A model generated the notes under the pieces. The model worked only from the letters and a program-made list of their open reading frames with translations. It did not search any database and had not been told where the DNA came from. A stretch of DNA of 64,000 nucleotides from Dryococelus australis. Its lineage: Eukaryota > Arthropoda > Insecta > Phasmatodea > Phasmatidae. Location of the stretch: assembly GCA_029891345.1 (NCBI GenBank), contig CM057005.1:60529760-60593759 (forward strand). Direction: 5' to 3'. The position numbers were made by a program, and so were the translations under genes. This document shows positions 36,013 to 48,542 of this stretch, piece after piece (positions within the stretch are counted from its first letter, which is position 1; each line of letters starts with the position of its first letter).

Positions 36013-38238
36013 TGGTCTGAATCAAGTCTTGTTAGTGAAAATATTTTAATATGTGTTTGTACGAGTAAAATCCTTGTAAATATTGCTGCCAATTTTTTTT
36101 CCTTGGATTCCAAAATCTTCCTTTTTGAAAAATGGCATACATATATTTGCAATATTATGGTCTACAGGCTACTATTTCATCTAAGATTCCTAGGAGGTGG
36201 AAATAAAATCTTTTTTTTTTGTTTGCTCGAAAAAAATCTGCTATGAATAAATAAGCTGTAGTTGGAGAAAAATTATAATTATAGTCACTATAAAATACCA
36301 CTCTGGTAGCACTAAGACCTGACTAACATTACTTGTCTGACAACATTTCCCTATGATGCTTGAACATCTTCTGAGGGGCAACTTAAAGTTTGTATTAACT
36401 TGGTCCAAAATATGTAATCTCTTGTGAATAATTCAAGCTAGTGATTTAGAGAAATACTGTACTCCAGCAAGATTGCACACTTGAACAATCACTGTTTCAT
36501 AATTGCAAAAAAAAGTTGGTTTGTGGATGTATACGCCGGGGTCACAGATATTTGCATTACTATATACTATTATAGCCTGATCAGTTGTTTACAAAAATGA
36601 TTGGGCAAGGTAAATACGTATTGCGGAAAGCTCGCATGAGACTATGTTTACTAAGAAAATAAGCACAAAGGCAATGCATTTATCGACTCTCCACGAAACG
36701 ATCGACTTGGAGACTTAAAGTGATTCTTCTTCAATACAGACATTTTTATAGGTGCACTTTGAATACGACTTGTAATGTTAGAAAGGCGATATTTCAAGGG
36801 ATATTTACTGTGTTTGTACAAACGTTGCAATCAAATAAAGAACTACTTAGCATTATTCGCAAGCAAATTTATAGAGTAAAGAAATACTTATCCGTTATAG
36901 TTGCTGTCTTATCGTTAGCGTTATAGTTGTAGTATCAATGGCATGGCAACAAATCGTATATACATATGTACCTACATTTCAAGTAACCAAAGAAGAACGA
37001 TGGAAGTTGAAAACAGTATTTGTGCAACAGCATCTCGTGGCTTCAGTTGCTGATTAGCTTACAGCAACAATAGAACATCCAGTGAAGGAGAAAGTAAACC
37101 GTTCAAAAGTATCTGACCAGAGGTAACGTTTATTTCATGTTCTAGAAGCTTGGTGACCAATATATTCACGTTGTTAAATACATATATAGTAATAAATAGT
37201 ATAATGATGCGCGAATATCGTTCCAAATTAGGAAATAGTTTATCAAATAGTCACATCGAAGTAACATGTTCATTTATTCGCACTAACACGCACGCCTAAC
37301 ACTCCATCGCCCATACCTAAGGGTAGTAACATTTCGCGAAAAGATCTCAAGGAAAGATTATGTTTCAAAACACTGCAGGGTCGTCTACCTATCTTGATTG
37401 GCTGAATTACTTTTTGACGTGTGTTAACTGCGTGCACACAAATCACGTAGGAGCTGTGCCGATGTCGCCGAATTTTGAGTGGCCCGGTCAAATATGAAAA
37501 CGCCTTCTCAAGCAGACAGCAAACAAAGGCACTAGATAAAATGCTGTTAAATACTTATTGTGTTGAAGTCTACCATGTACTCAAATTTCTCGCGAAAAAT
37601 CACTAGCTCTACCCATACCAAATATGTAATAATCTCTTATGAATGATATGCACAATCAGAGAACTGGTTAAGATAAAGTGGACAATACTGTGTAATAAAT
37701 TTTTTCGTGAGTGTTACATTATATATAACCTCATAGTTATATGCCAACATAACGTTGTAGTGTGTTACTTAACATATTCTCAAATAAAATTATTCACATA
37801 AATTAACAGAGTTTCCACAGCCAGCAAACATACAGTCCAATTAAGAAACACTTCTGTAAGGAAACGTATCTATAAATTGAAAGAAGTTATTTTGTTGAAT
37901 AACTGCCAGTCTTTAGTTCGGAATATATGAATAACGCTTAATTATGTCAAGCTAATATTTGAAAATTCCAATGAGCTGAATTGGCAAAGACAAGGATACT
38001 GTAACACGGACGCACTGCGAATAAAGCAAAATTTATATATTTAAAATTTTCCCATGAATTTAGTGTACATATAATTTTGTTAATCAAAGAAATATTGTTC
38101 ACAAATACATTGCAGCTAAACATTAGTTTATGCTCATTAAAAAAAAAAAAAGGTAAATAAGTAGACGTACATGGGCAAAAAAGAAAACAACTAAACACTA
38201 GTTCTCAGGAACACTGAAAAGAAAGCCTCCAAAGACAA
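36013..38238. other. AT-rich unique DNA, no gene seen
   Basis: No repeat family or coding signal recognised. Confidence 0.45.
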
Positions 38239-38260
38239 AATGTGTTTCGCCGAACAATTT

Positions 38261-38420
38261 TTGTTCAGCTCGAAGAAATGCGACTTATTCGACGCATTTT
38301 TTGTTCAGCTCGAAGAAATGCGACTTATTCGACGCAATTTTTGTTCAGCTCGAAGAAATGCGACTTATTCGACGCAATTTTTGTTCAGCTCGAAGAAATG
38401 CGACTTATTCGACGCATTTT
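38261..38420. repeat. 40-bp minisatellite, four near-identical units
   Basis: Four consecutive units of exactly 40 bp start at 38261, 38301, 38341 and 38381 with TTGTTCAGCTCGAAGAAATG followed by CGACTTATTCGACGCA and W-TTT. Units differ only at one A/T position near the end. A partial, diverged unit (CGCCGAACAATTT) precedes them. Because 40 is not a multiple of 3 and no unit contains a stop in forward frames, all three forward frames stay open. The resulting open frames of 60-110 codons are therefore not evidence of a gene. Confidence 0.95.
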
Positions 38421-38767
38421 TTGCAGTGTGGCCTGCACGTTGTTTTCCTTCTGTATAAAAGGAAGGATTGTTCCAAGTCCCTTTAATGGTTCCAGTGATG
38501 CGCCGCATTTTTCTCCGATGTTTGGAAATGCCCTCTTTCCGGGCATTACCGTAAGACCCCCGGACGAGAAACAATAACATATGTACTTTGTCCCCCCCCC
38601 CCCCCCGAGGGAAAGTCAACATGAACGAAGGATGCGGGCGCTAGAGCAAAGCGAAGCTTCCGTGTCTAACCCGCCGGTCCACATGTTGTCAGCAGGGACG
38701 GAGAGTGGTCAAGGTGACATGACGTGTGGGGTTCAGCAGAAATGTTTTTCCACTAATTCATTTAAAG

Positions 38768-39130
38768 GAGAACGGTGCATGAAAGCAGAGTATTTACCCG
38801 GTTTTCCATATAAGTCGTTTTCCAAAGGGTTTGTCGAAAATTTTTGGCTCGGCGAGACGCAAATAACAGTTTTCAACGCCTTTTTACGTAGTCAAGATAT
38901 TCACTGCCGTCATTATCCTCGGAGCACGGATGGAAGAAAAGAAAGAATTTGTGTTTCCTGATGTTCAACCAGTGCTCCGAGAATAATGATCACAGTGAAT
39001 CAGTAAACATGTAAGAAGGTGTTCAAAATGGTTACTTACATCTTGTCGAGGCAAAAATTATAAAAAAATCCTCTGTAAAACAAGTTATGACAAAATTATA
39101 TAATGATACGGTTTCCGTGCAACATTCCCC
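38768..39130. mobile_element. Foldback element H, copy 2
   Basis: Left arm ACGGTGCATGAAAG, TATAAGTCGTTTTCCAAAG, TTTTGGCTCGGCGAGACGC, AACGCCTTTTTACG and ATTCACTGCCGTCATTATCC. The right arm holds the inverses (TCGGAGAATAATG.. side, GAAGGTGTTCAAAATGG, CTTGTCGAGGC, CCTCTGTAAAACAAGTTATG, CCGTGCAACATT). Arms are about 160-170 bp and longer than in copy 1. A C14 run lies upstream at 38592-38606. Confidence 0.8.
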
Positions 39131-40794
39131 ATAACGTCTCATATTAATATCTGGGTATTAACTGGTGGATGCTTATATATTTAAGGGAACACCCTAATAA
39201 ATTATTGTCTGCAAAATTAGTGTTTACTGGTATACGTGTATAATAGTAAATTTTTTTTTTTTTTTGGGAATACGGAATTTTTTGTTCAGGATAAGGGAGG
39301 AAACTGTATTTAAGGCCAGTATGTTGTACCTTTATACAGTTAAATATATTGAAATTAATCAATTAGCAAAAAGATTTAAAAATAACATTTTAGTGCTTCC
39401 AGCGCACTTTATTTACGGAAAACGAAAATAGTACAAAGAGGCGCCTTTAGTTTCATCCACTGTTATAGATCTAATTTGCGAGAAATTTATCTTCCCAGGA
39501 ATGCATATCCTAGTCTTGAGAGGGCTGTCGCATCGCTTTATAATGGACAGACGGGACGCTGAGGATTTATAAAGAAAATTACAACCCATATAGCACAGAG
39601 ACATATGTCACCCTTCGACATTCAGGATTGAAATATTGTCATATTATTTTCAAATAGATATGTGCTGTGTATGGTGTATAATTTGAATACGCAACAATGG
39701 GACAACACATATAGCACCTGAGTGACCAGGCTGCACAGCTGACTTGCAATAAATCAGTGAGAAAAGAGGTGATCCTACCTAGGCTGCTTCTGTATAATTG
39801 CCTGGTGCAGTACTGGGCCGGTAGGTGAACAAATTTTTTACCATTATCACCCTCTAGAAACTAACATTTAAGTACGTACGTCAAAATAAGGCAGACAATT
39901 TAAAACTCTACACATATGTAAGACACTCTGTCAGAAATAGGTTAACCTGTAACTGCTGTAGAAAAAAACGACAAAACAGATACGCCCTTTGAATGTATTT
40001 CATTTATTCTACTTTTCATTTCATTTTGTATTGTAATTGTTTAAATTAGAAATAATTGAAAACCCTCATGGCAAAATAAGAAAAGCTATAAAGACAACAC
40101 ACTATCCTAACAACGCTAAAAGTGGTCATGCCTAGCCTATTTGAACCCTTTTACGGTTACGTGACATAGCTTGCCAGAGTCTGAATATACTGGTTTCAAA
40201 ATCAAATTAATTAAACTGTTCTGTGTAGTAAATATTACGTTAAAATAAATTGTGCTTTCACTAAACAGTCTAGTTTTGGTAGAAACTACTCTTATCACAT
40301 GTTTTACAGTGGGCGCATGTGTGCTGGAAATTTAAGTACTTATAAAAGTTAATATGGCGTCGCTTGTGTACTGATGCTAACGGACATCGAGCTGAATCAA
40401 ACTGTAAATAAAATTAGGTCCAGGTGAAAATGTCAGATCTTTTGGTAGGACTTATCTTTTAATCACCAAGCGGATTGAAGGTAGGATGCTCTTGCAGGAT
40501 TTGGCGTAGCAGAATTAAGGTGGAGATACGTGGAGCTCCGCTCTACACGTACGTAGACGGCTTGGTTAACCATCTACCTCCTGACCACTTAACTTCGCGA
40601 ATGGGCGACCATTGACACAAGCTCAGTTGCTGGTTACAAGTTTACTTAAAAGTTGGTTCAGGGACACGTATACACACCATAAAACTAATTTAAAGTCCTA
40701 CCTCTCCGTTCACTTCAGACGGGAGGTCGTGTCCTGCGTCTGACGTCGTTGGAGGCTGCTAGCGAATACCGTTAGTCTCTGCAGGCTGACGCTA
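39131..40794. other. AT-rich unique DNA, no gene seen
   Basis: No coding signal or repeat family recognised up to interspersed repeat I. Confidence 0.4.
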
Positions 40795-41110
40795 GCTTAA
40801 GAGGGCCTATAGCGCCAACCAATCAACAATCAGGATTTAAACCTGCGGGCCAATGGGGATCAAAACTATTCGAACCACCCACATGAACCTCTCATAACGA
40901 CCTAAATGAAAAAAAACCAAAGAATACGTGATCTCAGAACTGAGATATAATGCAATAAAATGTAGAAAGCCTTACAAAATTGAGATCACGCCAAAAATAA
41001 ATATTAATTATATAAAAATAAATACACAACGAAAAATGTACTAGCATATCAAAATTACATATAAATATTATTGCCATCATACATCTAAGTTTTAAAAATC
41101 TTAAATGTTA
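40795..41110. repeat. Interspersed repeat I, copy 2
   Basis: Same block order as 16480-16860: CCAATCA, CAGGATTTAAACCTG, GGGCCAAT, CGACCTAAA, then TATTGCCATCATACATCTAAG. The minus-strand B box reads GGTTTAAATCC here, with one change. Identity outside the blocks is low. Confidence 0.45.
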
Positions 41111-41905
41111 AGCAAAATAAAATAATAAATAAAATAAATAATATTTATATAGGCAGTTGAAATAATACAAGTGAAACGTGTGAAAAATATTACACTAATT
41201 CTTGCATGATAATACGTGTAGCAATAAGAACAGGAAAAATAATATAAGTTAATTGTATGGATAAAACCCCTATTTTCATGGGCGTTACAGGATATTCAAG
41301 GACATCCACGATTAGCAAAGTTTCATTCAAAATACTACTAAAAGATATCCAAATGTCCACTCAATATTCAAAAAGTGGTATAGGTATTTTGGATATCCTA
41401 TATACATCTTTAGATGTAGCCACTGTAACCTTAAGTGATGGCCATGGGTGGTTTTGCAATATTTAATAGATATCCAGTAAGTGGTTCAAACTGGTATCTA
41501 CTACTAGGTATCCAAGTGATATACATTCGCTCGACAAGCGTTGGCTGTTTAAGTTTATCTGATACGAGTTTAATGTGTTGTTGTATTTCAGTTATCGAGT
41601 GGCATAACGATTGGATGCAGGCTGGATATATACATAACAAAAATCAGCTTTATTTGTGCTGCCATTTAGTATAAGCAAGACTAGCTGCTGTAATAGGATT
41701 TTGCAGGGGGGCGCGAATTCTTTATCCCGATGTTGGGAAATTTGCCTTCCGGGATTTGGACGATCGCTATTATGATGTTATTTTTTTATTGAAGAGTACA
41801 ATCACGAGTACCATTGTGACCAGTTTCATAAAGCGATCGTGAGAAGATATGTCAGTTCGACTTCCAGTTTAGGGCGGATGACTTTTAAATATTGTGGATA
41901 TAATT

Positions 41906-41926
41906 AGGATATACGGTGTATATCCT
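41906..41926. other. Perfect 9-bp hairpin with 3-nt loop
   Basis: AGGATATAC-GGT-GTATATCCT. The preceding 600 bp contain several other GATATCC/GGTATCC motifs, giving the area a faint repeated texture. Nothing else is recognised in 41111-42332. Confidence 0.4.
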
Positions 41927-42332
41927 GTGCTATGTGGGTAGGGATTATCCTTAAGGCCACAATCCTTCATTTCTACAGCTTTTGGGAGAATTAATTTTGT
42001 GAACCCAAACGGGAGTCGATATTGTAAAATCCTCTTACAAATTTTGTTATGGAGTCTAATTTTTTCCACCCGAAATGCTGTATACTTTTATACACATAGC
42101 TAATGAAAGTTTTGTTTGTTTAATAATTAGTTTAAAATATGCAGTATTTTGTGTTGAAAAATTAGACTTGACAATAAAAACAATTTTTAACAAAATTGCA
42201 AGAGGATATTACAATATCAGCTCCTGTTTTGGTACAAAAAAATAATTCTCGCAAAATCTGTAGAAATGAAAGATTGTGGCCTTAATTTTAATGATCCCCT
42301 AAGTAAAGTAGAACATACGCCACCAGCTGCTG

Positions 42333-42505
42333 AAATGCTGTTCACGGTAAACTAAGCACTTTTTGAAAGCCCTGCTGAAGATCTACTTGTATTCGCATAG
42401 TGTATTCTTCCGCCACATGAAAAATTAACATTACCATGGGCCTGATCACTTAATTCATACGTCGGTCAAGTAAATATGTTGAATTATTATAAAAGTGCAC
42501 TGTGC
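42333..42505. mobile_element. MITE family A, copy 11, left part (inverted)
   Basis: Left end TGCTGTTCACGGTAAACTAAGC followed by GAAAGCCCTGCTGAAGATC and TTCATACGTCGGTCAAGTAAA, as in the inverted copy at 21457. Alignment stops near 42505 at ATTATTATAAAAGTGC. The matching other end is at 44395-44549. Confidence 0.78.
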
Positions 42506-44394
42506 AAGGTGCAAATGTATATACAACAACAATAAACAGTAGGACTAAACTTACCAAATAACAAAACATACATAAACCCTTTTCTTTCATTCAGGATTTA
42601 TTAGGTACTCTCAAAATTCTCTTACAGTTATATTGGTTACGTGTGTAACTACTGGAGAAACAGAGCCCAATAAATTTTCCAATATAAAAATATTTGATAA
42701 AATCTGATTATAAACGTGCTTCGTGATATAAATTTCTGGCGTAAGCAAACATTTTCATTAAAACTATAAAATATGATACAATATACAATCACTCAAAAGG
42801 CCAAATTAAGGGGCCTGACTATAATGAGTTTACAATAATTATTTTGTGTTGCATTTGGTGTGGCAACTTACAATCCTTCACTAAGTTTACCGTGACACGG
42901 CGTACAAGCACCGTACATAAATATTATGACCCCGATCCAAAGGCAATTCAGTCCAAAATAGGCCGGACGTGATCAACGTTCCTATTCGAATTCATTTCCA
43001 GTAACACGTCACAAACGATCTCTGAAATTTACATCAATACTGAGCGCAAACGCCGTGACGTTAAACAAGAATTCGGAATTCTGACAAGCTAAGAACTCAC
43101 TAAACTCCAATAAATAATTGAAATCGCATCAAGACTGGGATTTACAATTGTGAAGTCAAATCCAGAAACGGCGCACAGCGCGCATTTCCTGATCAAAACC
43201 ATAAGCCATTATAATTACGTTAATGCAAGGGTACAATAAAAAAAATCTGCGTAACGCTGTGTATTACTCACACGTGCGTTCGCGCGTACAAAATAACCAG
43301 ACCACACTACAATTATATTCAGGCGCAAGAGAGTATTTCACTACTAGATGCCCGTTCAATTTAATCAAATATTGGTCGTGTAAAATACGAGCACGACGTA
43401 AAAATTGTATACGCATTGTCCGAAAGGTGGCGGCGGGTAGCCCTGTAAAGCACCTTCGGAACTAAAATACAATTTAAAAATATTATTAAAAATTCACATT
43501 AAAAATATGTATACCCGATGCAGGGGGAGCAAACTACACTTGCCCGTCAATGCCCTACGGCAGAAAAAAAAATCTACGCACATGTTAAAATACGACAGTG
43601 AGCTGACGACAAGGACACTATCCAAATATTACTTGCCGACGGGGACAACTTGGGCAATCAAGGTACTTACAACGACGATCTACGTGCACCGTAAATATAA
43701 TACAATCGTGCTCTGTCCTAAAGGGACTTGCTGAAAAGCCAATCACACATCACAGTAAACTAGCTAAAACGTAAAAATATTCCGTGAAAAGACACCAACT
43801 CCAAACTGAAGGCACACTGTCATACGGTGCGTCGTTCAACTCACCGCGTACGTTCTGCTGCCTCTAATGTTCCCTCTCTGGTCATTATTCATTTTGAATA
43901 AATTTCCAAAAGAATGACATTACAATTAAGTTGAATACAGCCGATGATTATAATGCCCAAGTCTGCTGTCAAGTCACTTCACACCCATGACTTAATGAAG
44001 TAGGGCTCGTAGTAGACAAGGTCAGAGGTCAGGTAGGCTCAAGCCGAAAGCCAGTAGGAGAATGATTAACGACACCTCCCGTACAATATCAAATCGTAAG
44101 GTGTCGCAAGGGAGTGGAAGGATAGGTGGAAGAAGGGGTGGTGACTGGAGAAGGGAGGGGAATCGAGGGCGATCAAGGAGCTCGAACGACGGCGTGGCGG
44201 GCAACGGCGAACACTGAAACTAATCAGGGGGTCGTGGGGGGGGGGGGGGCGCTTGCGTGATACGGTAAAGTTCAAAGTTGCATAATAGACGGCGCTGGCA
44301 ACGCCCTAGCGTTACAACAAATTTGCTGATTCTGACTCAAATATACATTAAAACACAGAAAGTAAAATTAATCGTTTCAAGGTCCACAAATTTT
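42506..44394. other. 1.9-kb insertion separating the two parts of MITE A copy 11
   Basis: Lies between the two ends of one family A element. No coding domain, tRNA promoter, LTR or clear TIR is visible. 43960-44300 is GC-richer and includes a G12 run at 44238-44249. Part of the MITE interior (about 100 bp) is missing, so insertion was accompanied by deletion or the two parts come from different copies. Confidence 0.4.
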
Positions 44395-44549
44395 CAACTA
44401 ACAATTTTAATTCACCGTTTTAGATATTGAACTACTTTCCCTCCGCTTTTACCAACCTAACTGGGTGTTTAAAATATGCGCAGGAAGAGGCAGTGACATT
44501 TCCCGAACGTTGGTTTCAAAAGTGCTCGCTTTATCGTGAACAGCTTATA
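44395..44549. mobile_element. MITE family A, copy 11, right part
   Basis: Inner blocks ATATTGAACTACTTTCCCTCC and TTACCAACCTAACTGGGTG lead to GGTTTCAAAAGTGCTCGCT and the right end TTTATCGTGAACAGCTTATA. Confidence 0.78.
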
Positions 44550-46050
44550 GCACAGATACGAACACGTAGCATTTTTGCCATGGATCTCATATAGCATTTA
44601 AATGAACATGGGGATGAAACGCCAGCATTCGGAGAAAAATCCTGCACCATGGTAGCTTCTGGCATTCTATATACGTAAGAACGTTCTTCCAAAAATATCC
44701 TTGAGTTGGGGGAGGGGTTAGAAACTAACTACTTAACCAATCAGAATACAGATGTATTTAATAAAAACCAAGTCTGTCGTTCAGTGAATAATGCTGATCT
44801 ATTTGATAGACAAGCTAATGTTCTTGCCTGAAATACTATTTTGATTAATCCCTTTTGTGATTTGTTAGTAATCGAAGCGGTTGACATGTCTACTTATATT
44901 ACTTTCTGATCGATGTTCTCCTAAATTTTTTAGAACAACAGAAATGTTTTCGTTAATTGTAATTACTTAAATGGCATTATCTTTTCTCAGTAGTCAACAT
45001 ATATAACTGGTTCATTGACACTATCTGGTAAAAAAAAAAATATTATATTGAAGTCATCCATTTCATAGTCCCTCCCCCAAAAACTAATTATATTTTACGT
45101 TTGGATAGACTGTAATCATTGTACTACTATAAAGATGTATGGACAAATAGGAGAAGGGAATGAAGAAGTAAATGACTTCCGCAGACAATGTGGAGAAAAT
45201 TAAGCTTGGGATTTTGAGAATCTCTTCGACTCCTTTTCTGAGGGAAGGGTTTTCAGCTTCACTGCAGCCGAGAGACCTCGGGGAAATGCCTTCAAGAAAT
45301 TTGCTAGCTTTGTTCTGCTACCTATCTTGCAGGAACACTCTTGTGGAAGGCTACAAATCACAGTCGTCCACTCTGTTCATGCTACTAAAGAGCATAACTG
45401 CTAATAAGTTACGTAATTACGCAGAATATTGTTTCCTGTTACTGCGAATGTAATTCATATATTCCATACAAAGAAAATGGTATGTTTTAAAACATGCGTA
45501 ATCTGTAGTTAGAGGTTTTTGATCATGTTGCCATTAACTTAAAAAATTTATTTAAATGTCCCGTAGCAGAAAATTCTTACCAGGGACTAAAGATGTTATG
45601 ATCCCTGATAAAATTTACCAAGCTTCAATAAGTTATGGGTTACTTTTCACATTTGTCAATAAATAAAAATGAAAATAAAATAAGTCAATCTTATTTTACC
45701 AAAAATAGTAATTGCTTATGGCGAGACTTAGGGGAGAGAAAGAAAATCGATATATTATCTTTTATATACGTTTAGTTTCTGCAACTGGTTTTAAAAATAT
45801 ATTTAAGTTATTTTACGATGGACATGCTGCCTCAAGTGGTCAATGATTTTTAGTTACATGTAGCACATTTATTTTTTATTAATTCATTTACATGCGTCGG
45901 GCGAATTTTGCTCTGTTATGTAGCCCGGGAAAAATATTTATTTAACACAACAATGCATTTGTTTGATACATTTCACACTGCAGTTGTTTGAGCAATGCAG
46001 TTTCCAGGAAGTCTTATTTGGCTGTACGTGAAAAAAAAGGTCAAGTTCCC

Positions 46051-46051
<1 letters not shown>
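44550..46051. other. AT-rich unique DNA, no gene seen
   Basis: No repeat family or coding signal recognised. Confidence 0.45.

Positions 46052-46104
<53 letters not shown>
46052..46104. repeat. (TA)n microsatellite
   Basis: About 53 bp of uninterrupted TA. Confidence 0.95.
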
Positions 46105-46117
<13 letters not shown>

Positions 46118-46510
46118 AACACAAGTGTTAAAATTTATCCACCTGACACTTGTTAAATAAGCGAAATCACTACGAATCTTGGAGCCACCCATGGCACATT
46201 GTGTACTGCTCTCATTTGAAGCTGGGTTGAATGGACCGCAGATGTCCGATTCTCATGCACATTCATTTCGCTGCTGATTTTCGTGTTCCAGCGTGCATGG
46301 GGGAAAAAGAGGCATTGATTATTATTCCCTCGCACACCGCATCGCATGTGCCAACATGAGCACCCCGTAGGGGGGGGGGGGGAAGGACGAAATGAAGGAA
46401 AAACTGCGACTTTCACCTCTGGCAGCACGCGACAGAGTGCATACTGTTTCACCTCCGCCAGCACGTGATGCATCAATTTGTAGCCAGTGGTTTGTATGAC
46501 GCTACACTGT
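46105..46510. other. Unclassified DNA with a short degenerate duplication
   Basis: TTTCACCTCTGGCAGCACGC and TTTCACCTCCGCCAGCACGT (near 46411 and 46447) form a 36-bp-spaced duplication. A G12 run lies just before it at 46371-46382. No coding signal. Confidence 0.35.
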
Positions 46511-46919
46511 TATAGGGTGTTCACGGTAAAAATAAGCAAATCTGAAAGCCCTGCTTAAGATCTACTTGTATGCACGTTGCGTATTCTTCCGTCTTATGTA
46601 AAATTAACATTGCCATGGGCCTCATCACTTGATGTCAAATAAAACCGGTCAAATAAAACTGTGTAATAATTACGAAAGGTAATATTTTTAAAATCTTATA
46701 ATTTTTACATTTCGATGTATAAAAAACAGAAAGTGAACGAAATAATTTTACCCATCACTCTTTATTCGACGTTGAGATACATAACTACTTTTCCTCCATC
46801 GTTACCAACATTACTGCTAGCATGTCACTCAGTGTGTCCCTTAAAACACATGCAGGTAGGAGCAGTGAATTTTCTCAAAAGTTGATTTCAAAAGTGCTCA
46901 CTTTGTCGTGAAAAGCCTT
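46511..46919. mobile_element. MITE family A, long form, copy 12 (inverted)
   Basis: Ends TATAGGGTGTTCACGGTAAAA and CACTTTGTCGTGAAAAGCCTTT. Inner blocks GAAAGCCCTGCTTAAGATC, ATTCTTCCGTCTTATGTAAAA, TTTATTCGACGTTGAGATAC and AAGTTGATTTCAAAAGTG are all present. About 409 bp. Confidence 0.88.
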
Positions 46920-47858
46920 TGAAATTTTCTGTAGAGTAATGGAAATTTCAAACGCGGTCGCCTGGCTGGGCCCCTTTATGCATTCGAGTCTCAGAAGTGT
47001 GACGCGACACTATCCCGGACCTCGTTATCTCAAGACGTTAAGAAATTTTTCTTTCAATATTTTAGTGAGCCTGTAGACGGTTAGGAGGAAATGGGTCCCG
47101 TTGGTCCAATTCTCGTATGTAAGTATTGGTTACGGGTGCCGATTACTCTATGCACCAAATTTAACACGAACTGTATTCATTTGGGGCGTATTCACTTCAA
47201 ACCATCAGCAGAGACCGCGACAAAGCAAATCCCGATCTCTTTTTCTGTTCATTCACGTATCTTACTGCAACATGTTCAGACATAAGTATGCATAATAAAT
47301 ATTTCCAGCTTTACTTGATATGAAATAACATCAGCTAATGTCCTAATTTTTTTTTTTTCAATGATACTAGTACCTTAACGATCACAGAACTATGCCTCGC
47401 CAAAGAATTACTCTTATAAACTGTGGTGATAATTCACTCGTGAGCTGAATTTGTGTGTGGGTGTGTATGTGTGACGTACCACGAACACAATATTGTATAA
47501 AATTATTATAAAAATATAGGAGACATATTGATGATTTATTCACCTATGCTGATAATTTGCTATGTTCAGCAAAAAAAAAAAAATCTAGTTAAATAAACAC
47601 AGGCATTGGTGACTAAATAGTTTTTTTGATGTTTTTTAGTGGACGATTTATGTGTATTTTGTGCATTTATCGTGTATTTCTGTAAACTACAATATTTCTG
47701 CTCTATTGAGAATTTTTTGTCCAGAAATCATGGAATAATAAAAATTATATATACGTATATTCGAAACAGTTATTGAAAAAGGGAAAATTGTAATGAAAAG
47801 TGATAATTGTTTATATATTTAAAATATTTTTATTTTCACAGCTTCTCTCCAAACCTTG

Positions 47859-47898
47859 GCTGCATTAACATCACAAGATTGCTGCATTAACATCGCAG
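47859..47898. repeat. 22-bp tandem pair
   Basis: GCTGCATTAACATCACAAGA and GCTGCATTAACATCGCAG follow directly on one another with a 22-bp period. Confidence 0.8.
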
Positions 47899-48238
47899 CT
47901 TGGAAAGTTCATGGTCTAGTACAAGTATTAAAGGCAAATTACTCGAATATATATTTAGTGGAATTTTTAACGTAATCGTGCCCCAAATTGGTGAGAATTT
48001 TGAATTGCAAATTTAAATTCCTGAAATGTGAATAATTTAGGTACTCATTTCTGCATTTCCGATTACAATGCAAATTCTTTGAATTGGCTGGTGATTTTAA
48101 CTTTGGGTTTGCAATCGTTCTTTTCTTCTTTTGCACTTTTATATACATTTAATTCTCTAACATTCAGTTGTTAATCGAACTGTTAAATAAAAGTTATTTT
48201 TATTTGAATTACTTTGATATTACCGTACATGAAGTTTT

Positions 48239-48360
48239 GCACTTAGATAAATGATTAATCAGACTCAGGAGAGTTACGTAAACAACATGGGGTATATTTG
48301 CACTTAGATAAATGATTAATCAGACTCAGGAGAGTTACGTAATCAACACGGGGTATATCT
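48239..48360. repeat. 61-bp tandem duplication
   Basis: Two adjacent 61-bp units beginning GCACTTAGATAAATGATTAA differ at about three positions (AACATGG/TCACGG, ATTTG/ATCTG). A recent local duplication. Confidence 0.93.
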
Positions 48361-48511
48361 GGTAAAACAGCGTTTCTTACCTTTCATGATTAGTAGTTAA
48401 AAGGCATAATTTTAAGAAAGTTTTACATATTAATAAGTATATAAACTACCAAGTGATCTGAATACATTTCATTTATATCTTTGTATAAATTCTCTTGTGC
48501 GAAGGTATTTG

Positions 48512-48540
<29 letters not shown>
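48512..48540. repeat. Poly(A) run, 29 bases
   Basis: Uninterrupted A. No retroelement body recognised upstream. Confidence 0.9.

Positions 48541-48542
<2 letters not shown>

Noticed and set aside
38261..38420. CRISPR-like array
   Set aside because: The units are contiguous with no spacers, and the window is eukaryotic.
38240..38577. Overlapping open frames of 61-111 codons over the 40-bp array, as a repetitive protein gene
   Set aside because: They exist only because the 40-bp unit lacks stops in all forward frames; three frames are equally open and nothing favours one.
42506..44394. LTR retrotransposon inside MITE A copy 11
   Set aside because: No direct terminal repeats, primer-binding site, polypurine tract or gag/pol motif found.
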